Origin: Tubulanus polymorphus
Lineage: Eukaryota; Nemertea; Palaeonemertea; Tubulaniformes; Tubulanidae
Assembly (NCBI RefSeq): GCF_964204645.1
Contig: NC_134029.1
Location: 777,501-841,500, forward strand
Length of the DNA: 64,000 bases
Direction: 5' to 3'
Numbering within the stretch: position 1 is the stretch's first letter; each line of letters begins with the position of its first letter. The notes beneath the pieces are model-generated. The model ran no database searches, was not told the DNA's origin, and saw nothing but the letters and a program-made list of their open reading frames with translations. The position numbers and the translations under genes were made by a program. Of the stretch, positions 1-13,400 are shown piece by piece.

Positions 1-402
1 AGCAACACCTAGGCAAAAAGTATTCAGGGATGCAGCAGGCACTATTACTTATCGATTTACATCTCAGAGATATTACATAAATATACATATATATATATAT
101 CACACACTATGGGGGTAGGGGGAAGGGAAGGGGTGAATGTATACAGTGCTCCTAGTATATTATGACTGTGAGTGTCTTATGGAGTGTTTAAGGAGTGTCC
201 GAACGAGTGTGTGATATTTACAGAATCTGAGACTGCATTCCCTATGTTTACACGACCCTCCGATTATAATCCATCAAACTTCACATTTCAATCGCATATT
301 TTTCGAAATTCGTCAAAATCGTTTAATAGATTTTCAGAGTCAATTATGAAATATACAGATTGAACGCGAGTTGAGGGTCAGTGTATTAGTAATAGTGGCC
401 CC

Positions 403-652
403 GGCTATCTGGCAGGTAGTGTGGATCGCACTATCCTGTCGATAGGGCGACCCCGGGCGGCTATCCGGCAGGTAGTGTGGATCGCACTATCCTGTCAATA
501 GGGCGACCCCGGGCGGCTATCTGGCAGGTAGTGTGGATCGCACTATCCTGTCGATAGGGCGACCCCGGGCGGCTATCCAGCAGGTAGTGTGGATCGCACT
601 ATCCTGTCGATAGGGCGACCCCGGGCAGCTATCCGGCAGGTAGTGTGGACTG
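403..652. repeat. 56-bp minisatellite in the CSNK1G 3' UTR
   Basis: About 4.5 copies of a 56-bp unit begin at 403, 459, 515, 571 and 627. The unit contains GGCAGGTAGTGTGGATCGCA and CTATCCTGTCGATAG, the latter with a short internal stem. The array starts about 35 nt after the CSNK1G stop codon, so it should be transcribed as 3' UTR. Confidence 0.9.
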
Positions 653-686
653 CTGGCAGTGATTTCTGGGGATATTTTTCGGGGTT

Positions 687-1393
687 TCAATTTGTTCTTG
701 TCTTCTTCTTCTTTTTCCTTCGAAAGAAACAGCACCTGTGAAAAAAAGGAAAGTAATGCAAAGATGTGGCGCGACAGCAAAATAAACAATGAAGGCTTTG
801 AAATCCATTAAAACACGGGCTGGCTGACTGGCCGGCTGGCTGGTAGCCAGCGGACAGCGTAGGGGTACAGCAATTAACAAGCGATTATAGTAAAAACAGC
901 CAGTTTTATAGACCAATTCTAACTTGACAGAACCCCACGAGTCTTATGATTAGTAAATTGAGTTTAAAGTTAAAACTGGATTCAGTTTCAAAGCCGTAGT
1001 TCGAGTTTCTCTCTAGTTTCAATGTTTTAACCGTGTAGTTATCCGGGAGAACTGAGGAACTGGGTCCTGGTCTATACAACCGGACTTCGGCTTCAGTTTC
1101 ATAGTTGTAAGTTAGATTCACAGTCAAAATTCGTCTTTTAGTGTCAAATCTAACTTACAACGAGCAACCGAGTCCCGCTTTATAAACTGGTTACTGACTC
1201 CAGGGAGTTACTGGTATCAAACCCAGTCTATAAAACCAGCCCCAACATCACAGGCTTTTAAGAAAATTTCAAAATGATATGATGGAGTTAGAATAACAGT
1301 AAAAACAACCCGACAAGCAGCAAAAAACAATCAACATATTTCATCATATGACTAATCGAAAGAGGCTAATTTCAGACGGACAGACAGACAGAC

Positions 1394-1445
<52 letters not shown>

Positions 1446-4400
1446 CACGCCTAAAGCAAAAAAAAAAAAACAATCAACATTAGTACGAAGGGAATGAACC
1501 ATTAAACGAATAAATCTGAATTCCATAAACGAAAATCATGAATTTCGAATCAAAATAACGATAATTCAAGGTCAGACGACTCACGTTGCCACGAGACACT
1601 TTGAGCATCTGAAATATTCCACATTTATGATAGACACAAAATTAATGTACGTAAAATAGAAATACAGCCGAAAAACAAGTTTCTGGTTCAAACCGTTTAC
1701 ACTAATGAAAGGCAAACTGATAATATCATAATACTGTTATTACGAACTATGTTCAACATTCAGTTGAACATAGTTTAACAGTATAGAAACCCAGCCGGCC
1801 GGCCAGCCCAGTGAAACCTTTCAAAATACACAACACTAATGGCTCGATGATTAGATACACAGTCACCCCCCCCCCCTTCTGGGCATCTGTATTCCTGAGC
1901 CCCCAAAGCCTCCCACAAGGCACCTGTAATGTGGACCCCCAGAGGCTCACGTCCATTAGGCCTCTAACTACTACTAAAATAAAGATTCTTCATGAAATAC
2001 AACATATTATCGATTATGTGTACAACAAATTTACCAACAAATAACAACATAAATCAATCAACTCCCCTCACCCTCACCCCTCACCCCTCACCCCTCACCC
2101 TCTAAATAATCAGTTTTAATGAATCAGTAATTATGAGCGTAGATGAATCCTTTCAACGATTCGATGGGAAAGCATGATTTAAAAGTGGGTGGTGAATGGA
2201 AAGGGGTTTAAGCGAGGGTTATAACCAACTACCCCCCCCCCCCCCCAAAATAAAACCAACACCTAAATAGTTTTACGTGACAACACCAGGAGGCAGCAGT
2301 GTACGCTCTAGTCCAGGGCCGATAAACTACCGTGGATAAAGGTTTCAGAAATAAAGCAATTGAAACTAATACTGGACTAGAGTTAGCGTAAGAGAGGAAG
2401 CCAGGGGGAGGGGCTGAGAAGTGTCAATCACTCAATATTCACTACGCGATGAACTAATATTCAAAGTATCAATTTAGAGATAAAAAATATGAAATTATTG
2501 ACAAATGATTGATGAATTTGTAGCGAATTTCGGAAAAATCTCAGCCTGAAAATTTGAAGTAGGGAAGGGAGAGAGGAGAAAGAGGGGCGTGTCACTAACA
2601 TAGAGCCAATACGTATTGATGTATATAAAACAGAGTTTTCAACATACTTAGTGTCATCGACTACATCAACATCAGCTGGAGTAGTGAAGGGCACTGTAGA
2701 CCGGCCGGTAGGGTCATCGGGTGCAAGTTCACCGTTCGTAGAACTGACGACCTACAGAGAATACAATCAATTAGAATCATAGAATAGAAATAGATTCATA
2801 CTTCACGTCATCGACAACTTCAACTTCGGTTTTAGTAGTGATCGGAGCGCTGGAGCGCGTCGTAGGTTCTTCTACTCCGACTCCGACATCTCCGGAGCTT
2901 ACAACCTGTACACAATATATACAACTATATTACAGTACATTTACAATAAACCCCCGGACCCAGGATCCTTTAACCGTCTCAACCCTGTTACCCTCGACAT
3001 AACCCTGACAGTCTGTTCGACAATCTTGAGTTAGAAGCCACCGTCAAAACCCCCAAACTACCAGAACCCATTTAACCTACGGAAATATTACAAACTCAAA
3101 CACATGAACTTTCTATACGGTTAAACTCCCTACTGAAACCAACCTCAAAATATCAACTACCGGGTCTCGGCTAAATAAAATCCCAAGCATGAAGCTTTAT
3201 AAGACTCTAGTAGCATCTGCAGTTTGAACCAATGGAGTTTATTACAGTGTTACAGAGTTATTGACTAATAAACAGTAGTGTTATCAATAGAGTTTATCAA
3301 AGAATGATGTTAACAGTAGTTCTACAGTAGTCCCACTACAGTAGTCCTACTACAGTAGAGGTAGTCCTACTCAGTAGTTCCACTACAGTAGTCCTACTAC
3401 AGTAGAGGTAGTCCTACTCAGTAGTTCCACTACAGTAGTCCTACTACAGTAGAGGTAGTCCTACTTACGTAGTTCCACTACAGTAGAGGTAGTCCTACTT
3501 ACGTAGTTCCACTACAGTAGTCCTACTTACGTAGTTCCACTACAGTAGTCCTACTACAGTAGAGGTAGTCCTACTACAGTAGTTCCACTACAGTAGTCCT
3601 ACTTACGTAGTTCCACTACAGTAGTTCCACTACAGTAGTCCTACTTACGTAGTTCCACTACAGTAGTCCTACTACAGTAGTTCCACTACAGTAGTCCTAC
3701 TTACGTAGTTCCACTACAGTAGTCCTACTACAGTAGAGGTAGTCCTACTTACGTAGTTCCACTACAGTAGAGGTAGTCCTACTTACGTAGTTCCACTACA
3801 GTAGAGGTAGTCCTACTTACGTAGTTCCACTACAGTAGTCCTACTTACGTAGTTCCACTACAGTAGTCCTACTACAGTAGAGGTAGTCCTACTTACGTAG
3901 TTCCACTATAGTAGAGGTAGTCCTACTTACGTAGTTCCACTACAGTAGAGGTAGTCCTACTTACGTAGTTCCACTACAATAGTCCTACTTACTTAGTTCC
4001 ACTACAGTAGTCCTACTACAGTAGTTCCACTACAGTAATCCTACTTACGTAGTTCCACTACAGTAGTCCTACTACAGTACCAGTGTAGTCCTACTACAGT
4101 ACCGTTGTAGTCCTACTGCAGAACTAACAACTCTAAAATCAGTTTAATTTCGGGGTTAAAGAGAATTAGTTTTTTTGTAAGAGAGGAAGAACTTAAATAA
4201 TCATTGCGGAATGTTTGTCATTTTTAGAAGTTTAAAGCCGGCTCATGCACAGCGCAGGCTTAGTAAACATTCTAATAATTTCTCAAGTGTTTATCGGGGT
4301 AACACAGTGGTGAAGCTATAGTTCACATCTCAAACAGACAATGAACTTTGTTATATATCGTCGCCGTTTGTTGTAGTTGTTGTTTTATTAATATTGCGAG

Positions 4401-7400
4401 GTGAATTTAGAATTGTGCAAGAAAACGACCGTTCTTTTTACCTGTCCGTAATATTTATTATTGAGAAGATTATCTTGAGAATTGACGGGCTACGAACGAA
4501 AGCAGAGCAAAATCAAACACGAGTTTCGTGATATATACAATCGAGAAATCTGTGAGGGATGAGTTTTTACACACCTGTACAGAACCACCGTGTCTGTCGG
4601 TTAATGGATTTAACTGATTGCCTCCTCCACCTCCTCTCTGAGGTTCGGCCCAAGCTGTACCTCTCGCGGCTGGATTGTTCGCGTTCATCTACAAATTAAA
4701 CAATTCATCGATCGTTATAAATTACTTCATCCCACGTTCTTACAGATATTTCCCCGACGCTTGATAAAAACGTCCCTGATTAGAATATAAGATATATCCT
4801 CAGTGGGGCGGTTCTTTTTTTAAGTGGTTCCTCGTTAAAAATTCTCTGACTATTTTCTGATTTCCAAGATAAGTCATAATTTAATGTTAAAGAATGTTCA
4901 AGTAAAGAGTCATAATTCCCTGATCTTAAAGAAACCTGTTTATAAATAGCCCTTAAATATCACAGAATTGGACAAGGCCGATTACTCATATTTCTCTTTA
5001 GAGCAATGAAATAAAATGTCGAATGATAAAAATTTGCATAAAGCCACAGTTAAGAGATAAATACAACAGGTGATATTCAAACAACTGGGTCATGATTATT
5101 TCACTAAGTGGAAATTTAAAAACTATTCATTGTGTCATAAAGAGGCGTAAAGTGGCAAACCTTTCCGGGATGACGAACTCGATTTCTATCTGTGTTTGGT
5201 GACAATGCGTCAGGGGCTGCGACGGATCCCGGAGTAGACTGCAATAAAATTCAAATATACCATTATAAGAGAGTGAGTGAGGGGTATGAGTGGAGTGAGC
5301 GAGGGGTATGAGTGGAATGAGCGAGGGGTATGAGTGGAGTGAGCGAGGGTGGGGTGAGGGGTCCACCGTTCAAAATAAACCCCTGGAATAACAAAAGAAA
5401 TTCCAGAAATATCGACCACCAAAATATTACACAGTTATCTTGATAAGGGACTGAATAACTGAACCATGAACGGGGCCGAATAATTCTAATATCGGTCGAT
5501 GAGTCTAAAAACACTGTTTTTATCTCTTTATCTTCAGCCGTTAAAATTCATGACATTTTAATGATTATTTTCAACACAATAGAATCAGATATCATATTAT
5601 TGTCTTGTAAGGTTATATTTATCACTGATATCAAAATGAAATGACGTGTTTTTGAGTACATTAAATAAATAGTCGATCTACATTTCTGTGTACAGGGTGT
5701 TTTTAAGCTGTAGGTAAAGAAATATCATTCATCGTCATATAATAATCTCTGATAAATTCACGTCTAATAATAAATATAACAAGTACAACATCTACGAAAC
5801 ACCAGTACATACTGCTGGAAGCTATTAGCACCTGTTTACAGAACTGCAGGGGGCTGGCGAGTGAGGGGCTAATATACGTACCATTTGACGACCGGTCCAA
5901 TCAAATTCCCAATCAGAATCCCAGCCTTTCTTCTCCATCAGATCTTGGAATAACTTCCGAAGATAGTCGTAATCTGGCGTTTCGAAAAAATCTAAACTTC
6001 GGACATATTTGAGATATCTCGCGAGTTCTTCTGTAATAATATCAATTCAATGATAGTTGTGCAGTTCTAATTCATCAAGGGATAGTGAGTCAAGGGGTTT
6101 GTAGTACTAGTATGTACATGGTTAAACTCACTTTACGAGTTTTTTCTGAGGGTCGGACGTCCTATGGCTTGTACAGGTTTTATCAACGTTAAAAGGTTTT
6201 TTATGATTTGTGTGTCAAAACCAATCAGAACATATTTGTTTACATCAGGTGACCAGCTTTAGACCAATGAGAAGCTAGGGTTTCGAGCCATGTGCTAACC
6301 CTAGGTTGGATCTATTTGTAAATATCAGGTGACCAGCTCTTGACCAATCAGAAGCTAGGGTTAGGGTTATTGTTATGCAGATTCATTGACCAGCTATAGA
6401 CTCATTTGCATAAAGTGCCAGCTCTAGACCAATGACAGGTTAGGGTCAGGGTCACAGTGATTGAGTGACCAGCTATAGTCTCATTCATAATACTCTCTGC
6501 CATACACAACTACTATGATAATTGTTTACAATATTAAAATCCCTCAGTTTACCACCCAGTTTAATGGGTGTGAAGTGTGAAACCATCTCTGGCAGGTGAC
6601 TCTAGTAAGAGATTATTTACCTGGAAATCCTTCACATAATACTTCTATTGGTGTCGCTCTTTTGGTATCACCGATCTTTTGATAACGTTCTTTAAGGTTA
6701 TCAGCTTTTAAGCCTTGCCATGGTAAACTGCCCCGCAGGAAATACATAAACATGTGACCTAACGCTTCCAAGTCGTCTCGGCGACTTTGTTCTGAAATCA
6801 ATTATAACACACATATATTACATATACTCATGCGATTTCATGCTGAAGACTCAGTTCCACAGTTCTGGATCCAGTTCCTCAGTTCTGAACCCAGTTCAAC
6901 AGTTCTGGACTCAGTTCCACAGTTCTGGATCCAGTTCCTCAGTTCTGAACCCAGTTCAACAGTTCTGAACCCAGTTCAACAGTTCTGAACCCAGTTCAAC
7001 AGTTCTACCCCAGTTCCAAAGTTCTGAACCCAGTTCAACAGTTCTACCCCAGTTCCAAAGTTCTGAACCCAGTTCAACAGTTCTGGACTCAGTTCAACAG
7101 TTCTACCCCAGTTCCAAAGTTCTGAACCCAGTTCAACAGTTCTGGACTCAGTTCAACAGTTCTACCCCAGTTCCACAGTTCTACCCCAGTTCCACAATTC
7201 TGAACCCAGTTCAACAGTTCTGAACCCAGTTCAACAGTTCTACCCCAGTTCCACAGTTCTACCCCAGTTCCACAGTTCTACCCCAGTTTCACAGTTCTGA
7301 ACCCAGTTCAACAGTTCTGGACTCAGTTCCACAGTTCTGAACCCAGTTCCACAGTTCTACCCCAGTTCCACAGTTCTGAACCCAGTTCAACAGTTCTGGA

Positions 7401-10400
7401 CTCAGTTCCACAGTTCTACCCCAGTTCCACAGTTCTACCCCAGTTCCACAGTTCTACCCCAGTTTCACAGTTCTGAACCCAGTTCAACAGTTCTGGACTC
7501 AGTTCCACAGTTCTGAACCCAGTTCCACAGTTCTACCCCAGTTCCACAGTTCTGAACCCAGTTCAACAGTTCTGGACTCAGTTCCACAGTTCTACCCCAG
7601 TTCCACAGTTCTGAACCCAGTTCAAGATTATTTTGATTCATGATTAAGTATATGAGATTTAGATTGATTGATGCATGACGCAAGTCTTTATACAATCAGT
7701 AGAGTGTGAGAGGGGAACTAGATTCCACCGGTAGAACGAACTGTAAGATGATAACCAGGACCTGTGGTTTATATCAGAAATATGTGAGACATCTCATAAG
7801 AATGAGCAGTAGTGCCTACTGAGTGATTAGTGCATCTGACACTGAATAAAGGCTCAGACTGCGATGATGAAATGAAGGTTTAGACTTTGATGAATTGAAT
7901 CTGGTTCAGATGTTTGATTAGTTTCAGTTTGTCTACAGTAAATATCACATACTGGACTCAGTGCACCATCATAGAGACACACTAGTAACCACCAGGCACG
8001 TATGACATTTCAACCATCTATCTATCTATCTGACATCCCAGGTGCAACGATGACTTCACTAACTATTCATATCGAACTTCTCAGAAGGTTAATACCACGG
8101 TCAGTCTCTGAGCGGCTGCTGCAGATAATTCACATGCAGCGGTGCGCGAAGGATGGACCGTCAATGAGACAGGGTTTTTACTTTCGACGACCTCTGATAA
8201 TCAACGTAATGTTGAGCGTTATAAACACAGGGCGAGGTCAACATTCTCAACATCGAGACAATTGAACAATGATCGAAATTAAGGGTGATACGTACCTTTA
8301 CCTAAATGTGTATTGATACTCATATATCGTGCTGTACCAGTTAAACTCTTATGTTCCCGGTACGGTATATGTTTACTAGTCTCTGGATCTATATATTCTT
8401 TCGCCAGACCGAAATCGATTATATGAATTATATGTTGTTTTTTATTAGATTGCCGGCCTATTAAAAAGTTCTCTGGTTTTACATCTCGGTATATAAGATG
8501 TTTGGAATGCACATATTCCATACGAGTTAACTGAAAAATATAATCATAGAAAACAACATCAGAGAGGACAGGTTTACAGTAGAACCAACTTCATTTAGGA
8601 GTGATATCTGAGTTGGATGATACAGTAGACTCCGCTCAAGTCTGATCTTTTGACTTGAGAGTGATATCTGAGTTGGTCGGTATAGTAGACTCCGCTCAAG
8701 TCTGATCTTTTGACTTGAGAGTGATATCTGAGTTGGATGATACAGTAGACTCCGCTCAAGTCTGATCTTTTGACTTGAGAGTGATATCTGAGTTGGATGG
8801 TACAGTAGACTCCGCTCAAGTCTGATCTTTTGACTTGAGAGTGATATCTGAGTTGGATGATACAGTAGACTCCGCTCAAGTCTGATCTTTTGACTTGAAA
8901 GTGATATCTGAGTTAGATGGTACAGTAAACTCAGCTCAAGTCTGATCTTTTGACTTGAGAGCGATATCTGAGTTGGATGATACAGTAGACTCCGCTCAAG
9001 TCTGATCTTTTGACTTGAGAGTGATATCTGAGTTGGATGATACAGTAGACTCCACTCAAGTCTGATCTTTTGACTTGAGAGTGATATCTGAGTTGGATGG
9101 TACAGTAGACTCCGCTCAAGTCTGATCTTTTGACTTGAGAGTGATATCTGAGTTGGATGATACAGTAGACTCCGCTCAAGTCAGATCTATTGACTTGAGA
9201 GTGATATCTGAGTTGGATGGTACAGTAGACTCCGCTCAAGTCGGATCTTTTGACTTGAGAGCGATATCTGAGTTGGATGGTACAGTAGACTCCGCTCGAG
9301 TCTGATCTTTTGACTTGAGAGCGATATCTGAGTTGGATGGTACAGTAGACTCCGCTCGAGTCTGATCTATAGACTTGAGAGTGATATCTGAGTTGGATGG
9401 TACAGTAGACTCCGCTCAAGTCGGATCTTTTGACTTGAGAGCGATATCTGAGTTGGATGGTACAGTAGACTCCGCTCGAGTCTGATCTATAGACTTGAGA
9501 GTGATATCTGAGTTGGATGGTACAGTAGACTCCGCTCAAGTCTGATCTTTTGACTTGAGAGTGATATCTGAGTTGGATGATACAGTAGACTCCGCTCAAG
9601 TCAGATCTATTGACTTGAGAGTGATATCTGAGTTGGATGGTACAGTAGACTCCGCTCAAGTCGGATCTTTTGACTTGAGAGTGATATCTGAGTTGGATGA
9701 TACAGTAGACTCCGCTCGAGTCTGATCTTTTGACTTGAGAGTGATATCTGAGTTGGATGGTACAGTAGACTCCGCTCGAGTCTGATCTTTTGACTTGAGA
9801 GTGATATCTGAGTTGGATGGTACAGTAGACTCCGCTCAAGTCTGATCTTTTGACTTGAGAGTGATATCCGAGTTGGATGATATAGTAGACTCCGCTCAAG
9901 TCAGATCTTTTGATATGAGAGTGATATCTGAGTTTGATGATACAGTAGACTCCGCTCGAGTCAGATCTTTTGACTTGAGAGTGATATCTGAGTTGGATGA
10001 TACAGTAGACTCCGCTCGAGTCAGATCTTTTGACTTGAGAGTGATATCTGAGTTGGATGGTACAGTAGACTCCGCTCAAGTCAGATCTTTTGACTTGAGA
10101 GTGATATCTGAGTTGGATGGTACAGTAGACTCCGCTCAAGTCAGATCTTTTGACTTGAGAGTGATATCTGAGTTTGATGGTGCAGTAGACTCCGCTCGAG
10201 TCTGATCTTTTGACTTGAGAGTGATATCTGAGTTTGATGATACAGTAGACTCCGCTCAAGTCAGATCTTTTGACTTGAGAGTGATATCTGAGTTGGATGG
10301 TACAGTAGACTCCGCTCAAGTCAGATCTAGAGTTGTATCTCCAACATGAAAATGGTTGAAGGATATCGACACAGTGTGAGTTGATCCGATCACGGAACCA

Positions 10401-13400
10401 CTGCTCATAAATAAACATAACGTGTGTTGTGTTGACTGAGAAAGAAAGTTGTTTATGAAGATTAATGATTTCGCGTGACAAACACAGAGTTTCTTTTTCA
10501 ATTAACACAAATCTTTTCCGACTAGAGTACTGGATTACATACAGCAGGTAGAGTGTCGAGCACTAGCCTCAATTTTACCCGGGTATCCAGGTAGACACTG
10601 CCACAGAAATAAGTCGGTCAAGAGGTTCATTGTATGAAGAGCCTTTAGAAAAACCAAATTCACAACACTTATTAATCTAAATGTAATATAAATATGAAAT
10701 GTTGGGTATAAAGAGCTGATGACACCAGATGTGTACGATCTGATCTATCTCTACCAGCTCAACCTACTCAGTTTCAATAACACACATGTGCACTGTGTAG
10801 GCATATATGTTCGTTCGTTCGTTGTTTGTTGATATTCCAAGAATTCAATCACTTTTTTATTTCATGGAATCTCATCATAAGAGACAGCGTTACAGTACCT
10901 GATACACTGTCAGTACCTGACACAGTACCTGATATACTGTCAGTGCCTGAAACAGTACCTGATATACCGTCAGTACCTGAAACAGTACCTGATATACTGT
11001 CAGTACCTGAAACAGTACCTGATATACTGTCAGTACCTGACATACTGTCAGTACCTGATATACTGTCAGTACCTGAAACAGTACCTGATATACTGTCAGT
11101 ACCTGAAACAGTACCTGATATACTGTCACTACCTGACAAAGTACCTGATATACTGTCAGTACCTGAAACAGTACCTGATATACTTTCAGTACCTGAAACA
11201 GTACCTGATATACTGTCAGTACCTGACACAGTACCTGACACAGTACCTGATATCTGGAACAGAACAACACATGCACGTATAAATAAATACTTACTAATTG
11301 CACAGCAATCATTAACACGGTTTTCAATGAAAACTTTCTATCGCAGAGATCAAATAAATCCTCTAAACTAGGACCGAGCAGTTCTATCACTAATGCATTG
11401 TATTTCCCACATGGTCCGAAATAGAAAACTTGTGGAACTCCTTCTGAAAAATATAAATTATCATTCACAATCATCGCTAACTTAATCACTTACATGATTT
11501 GATCGAGCTTTTATAAAGTAGGGTTATTCACTAAAGGGGTTAATCCATACCCCTCATCACCGGGGCTAGTACCCCCTCCTCACCAGGGCTCTTCCTGCAC
11601 CCCTCCTCACTGGAGCTAGTACCCCCTCCTCACCAGCGCTCCTCACCGGGGCTAGTTCCCCCTCCTCACCAGGGCTCTTCCTGCACCCCTCCTCACCGGG
11701 GCTAGTACCCCTCCTCACCAGGGATCCTCCCACACCCCTATTATGTATGGTATGTCATCAGTAAGATCTGTGATATTGTTGTAGTTGATATTTAGTGATG
11801 ACACTGAATTCAGTGTCATCCATCAATGTTACAGATATTGATCATAGTGAGAGACACTGCACAACTAGACTGACTGCACCTTATACTTATTACTATACCG
11901 AGCCAGTCAATATACCATCTAATACCCAGCCAGTCAATATACCATCTTATACTCGGCCAGTCAATATACCATCTTATACCCAGCCAGTCAATATACCATC
12001 TTATACTCGGCCAGTCAATATACCATCTTATACTCGGCCAGTCAATATACCATCTTATACCCAGCCAGTCAATATACCATCTTATACCCAGCCAGTCAAT
12101 ATACCATCTTATACCCAGCCAGTCAATATACCATCTTATACTCGGCCAGTCAATATACCATCTTATACCCAGCCAGTCAATATACCATCTTATACCCAGC
12201 CAGTCAATATACCATCTTATACCCAGCCAGTCAATATAACATCTTATACCCAGCCAGTCAATATACCATCTTATACTCGGCCAGTCAATATACCATCTTA
12301 TACCCAGCCAGTCAATATACCATCTTATACTCGGAGAGTCAATATACCATCTTATACTCGGCCAGTCAATATACCATCTTATACCCAGCCACTCAATATA
12401 CCATCTTATACCCAGCCAGTCAATATACCATCTTATACTCGGCCAGTCAATATACCATCTTATACCCAGCCACTCAATATACCATCTTATACCCAGCCAG
12501 TCAATATACCATCTTATACTCGGAGAGTCAATATACCATCTTATACTCGGCCAGTCAATATACCATCTTATACCCAGCCACTCAATATACCATCTTATAC
12601 CCAGCCAGTCAATATACCATCTTATACTCGGCCAGTCAATATACCATCTTATACCCAGCCACTCAATATACCATCTTATACCCAGCCAGTCAATATACCA
12701 TCTTATACTCGGCCAGTCATATACGGATTATCTTGAATATCATCAGGAACCCATGTTCTACTGACTAAATGGATTATGTTGCTAATGGTAACAGACTTAA
12801 ACCGACTGACAACAAAACAACCGCCGCCAAATATAGCAATCGTCTGTCCTTCGATCGTGATTTATTGTCAAGGACAGCAGAGAAAACAACATCAATAGTG
12901 AGACAGTTAAGGTTTGGTTTCTACATCGTTGAACTGATTCCAAGTCAAAGTCCTTTGAACTCAATATCAACCATGTTCAAGTTGATATTCCCAAGAGTAG
13001 ATTATAAGAATCTTATTTTTAACTCGAAATATTTGACATTTTGAAACGTGCGTGTAAAAAGCAACTGAATACATAGTAGAAAATCAGGCCTAAAGTCACC
13101 AGCCTACAGTCGCCAGCCTACGGTCGCCAGCCTACGGTCGCCAGCCTACGGTCGCCAGCCTACGGTCACCAGCCTACGGTCACCAGCCTACGGTCACCAG
13201 CCTACGGTCACCAGCCTAAAGTCACCAGCCTAAAGTCACCAGCCTACGGTCGCCAGCCTACGGTCGCCAGCCTACAGTCACCAGCCTACGGTCACCAGCC
13301 TACGGTCACCAGCCTACGGTCGCCAGCATACGGTCGCCAGCATACGGTCGCCAGCCTACGGTCGCCAGCCTACGGTCGCCAGCCTACGGTCGCCAGCCTA

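Noticed and set aside
1344-1526. Possible alternative CSNK1G C-terminal exon starting after a long T tract
   Set aside because: It would encode only CLSV repeats from the tetranucleotide run. The exon at 735-687 gives the canonical KCCFF-basic tail.
6345-6370. TTAGGG-like motif suggesting interstitial telomere repeat
   Set aside because: Only one to two units (AGGGTTAGGGTT), within a different degenerate repeat.
8931-10508. 525-codon minus-strand open frame of 20-residue repeats
   Set aside because: It is produced by the 60-bp intronic array, whose period is divisible by three. Another repetitive frame is open on the opposite strand, and CSNK1G exons splice across it.
10849-11489. Repetitive frames over the 30-bp array on both strands
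   Set aside because: Repeat-driven. Only the 11295-11443 part is a real CSNK1G exon.
11795-12736. 313-codon plus-strand frame of PVNIPSYT repeats
   Set aside because: It is the translation of the 27-bp intronic minisatellite. No signal, domain or splice support.
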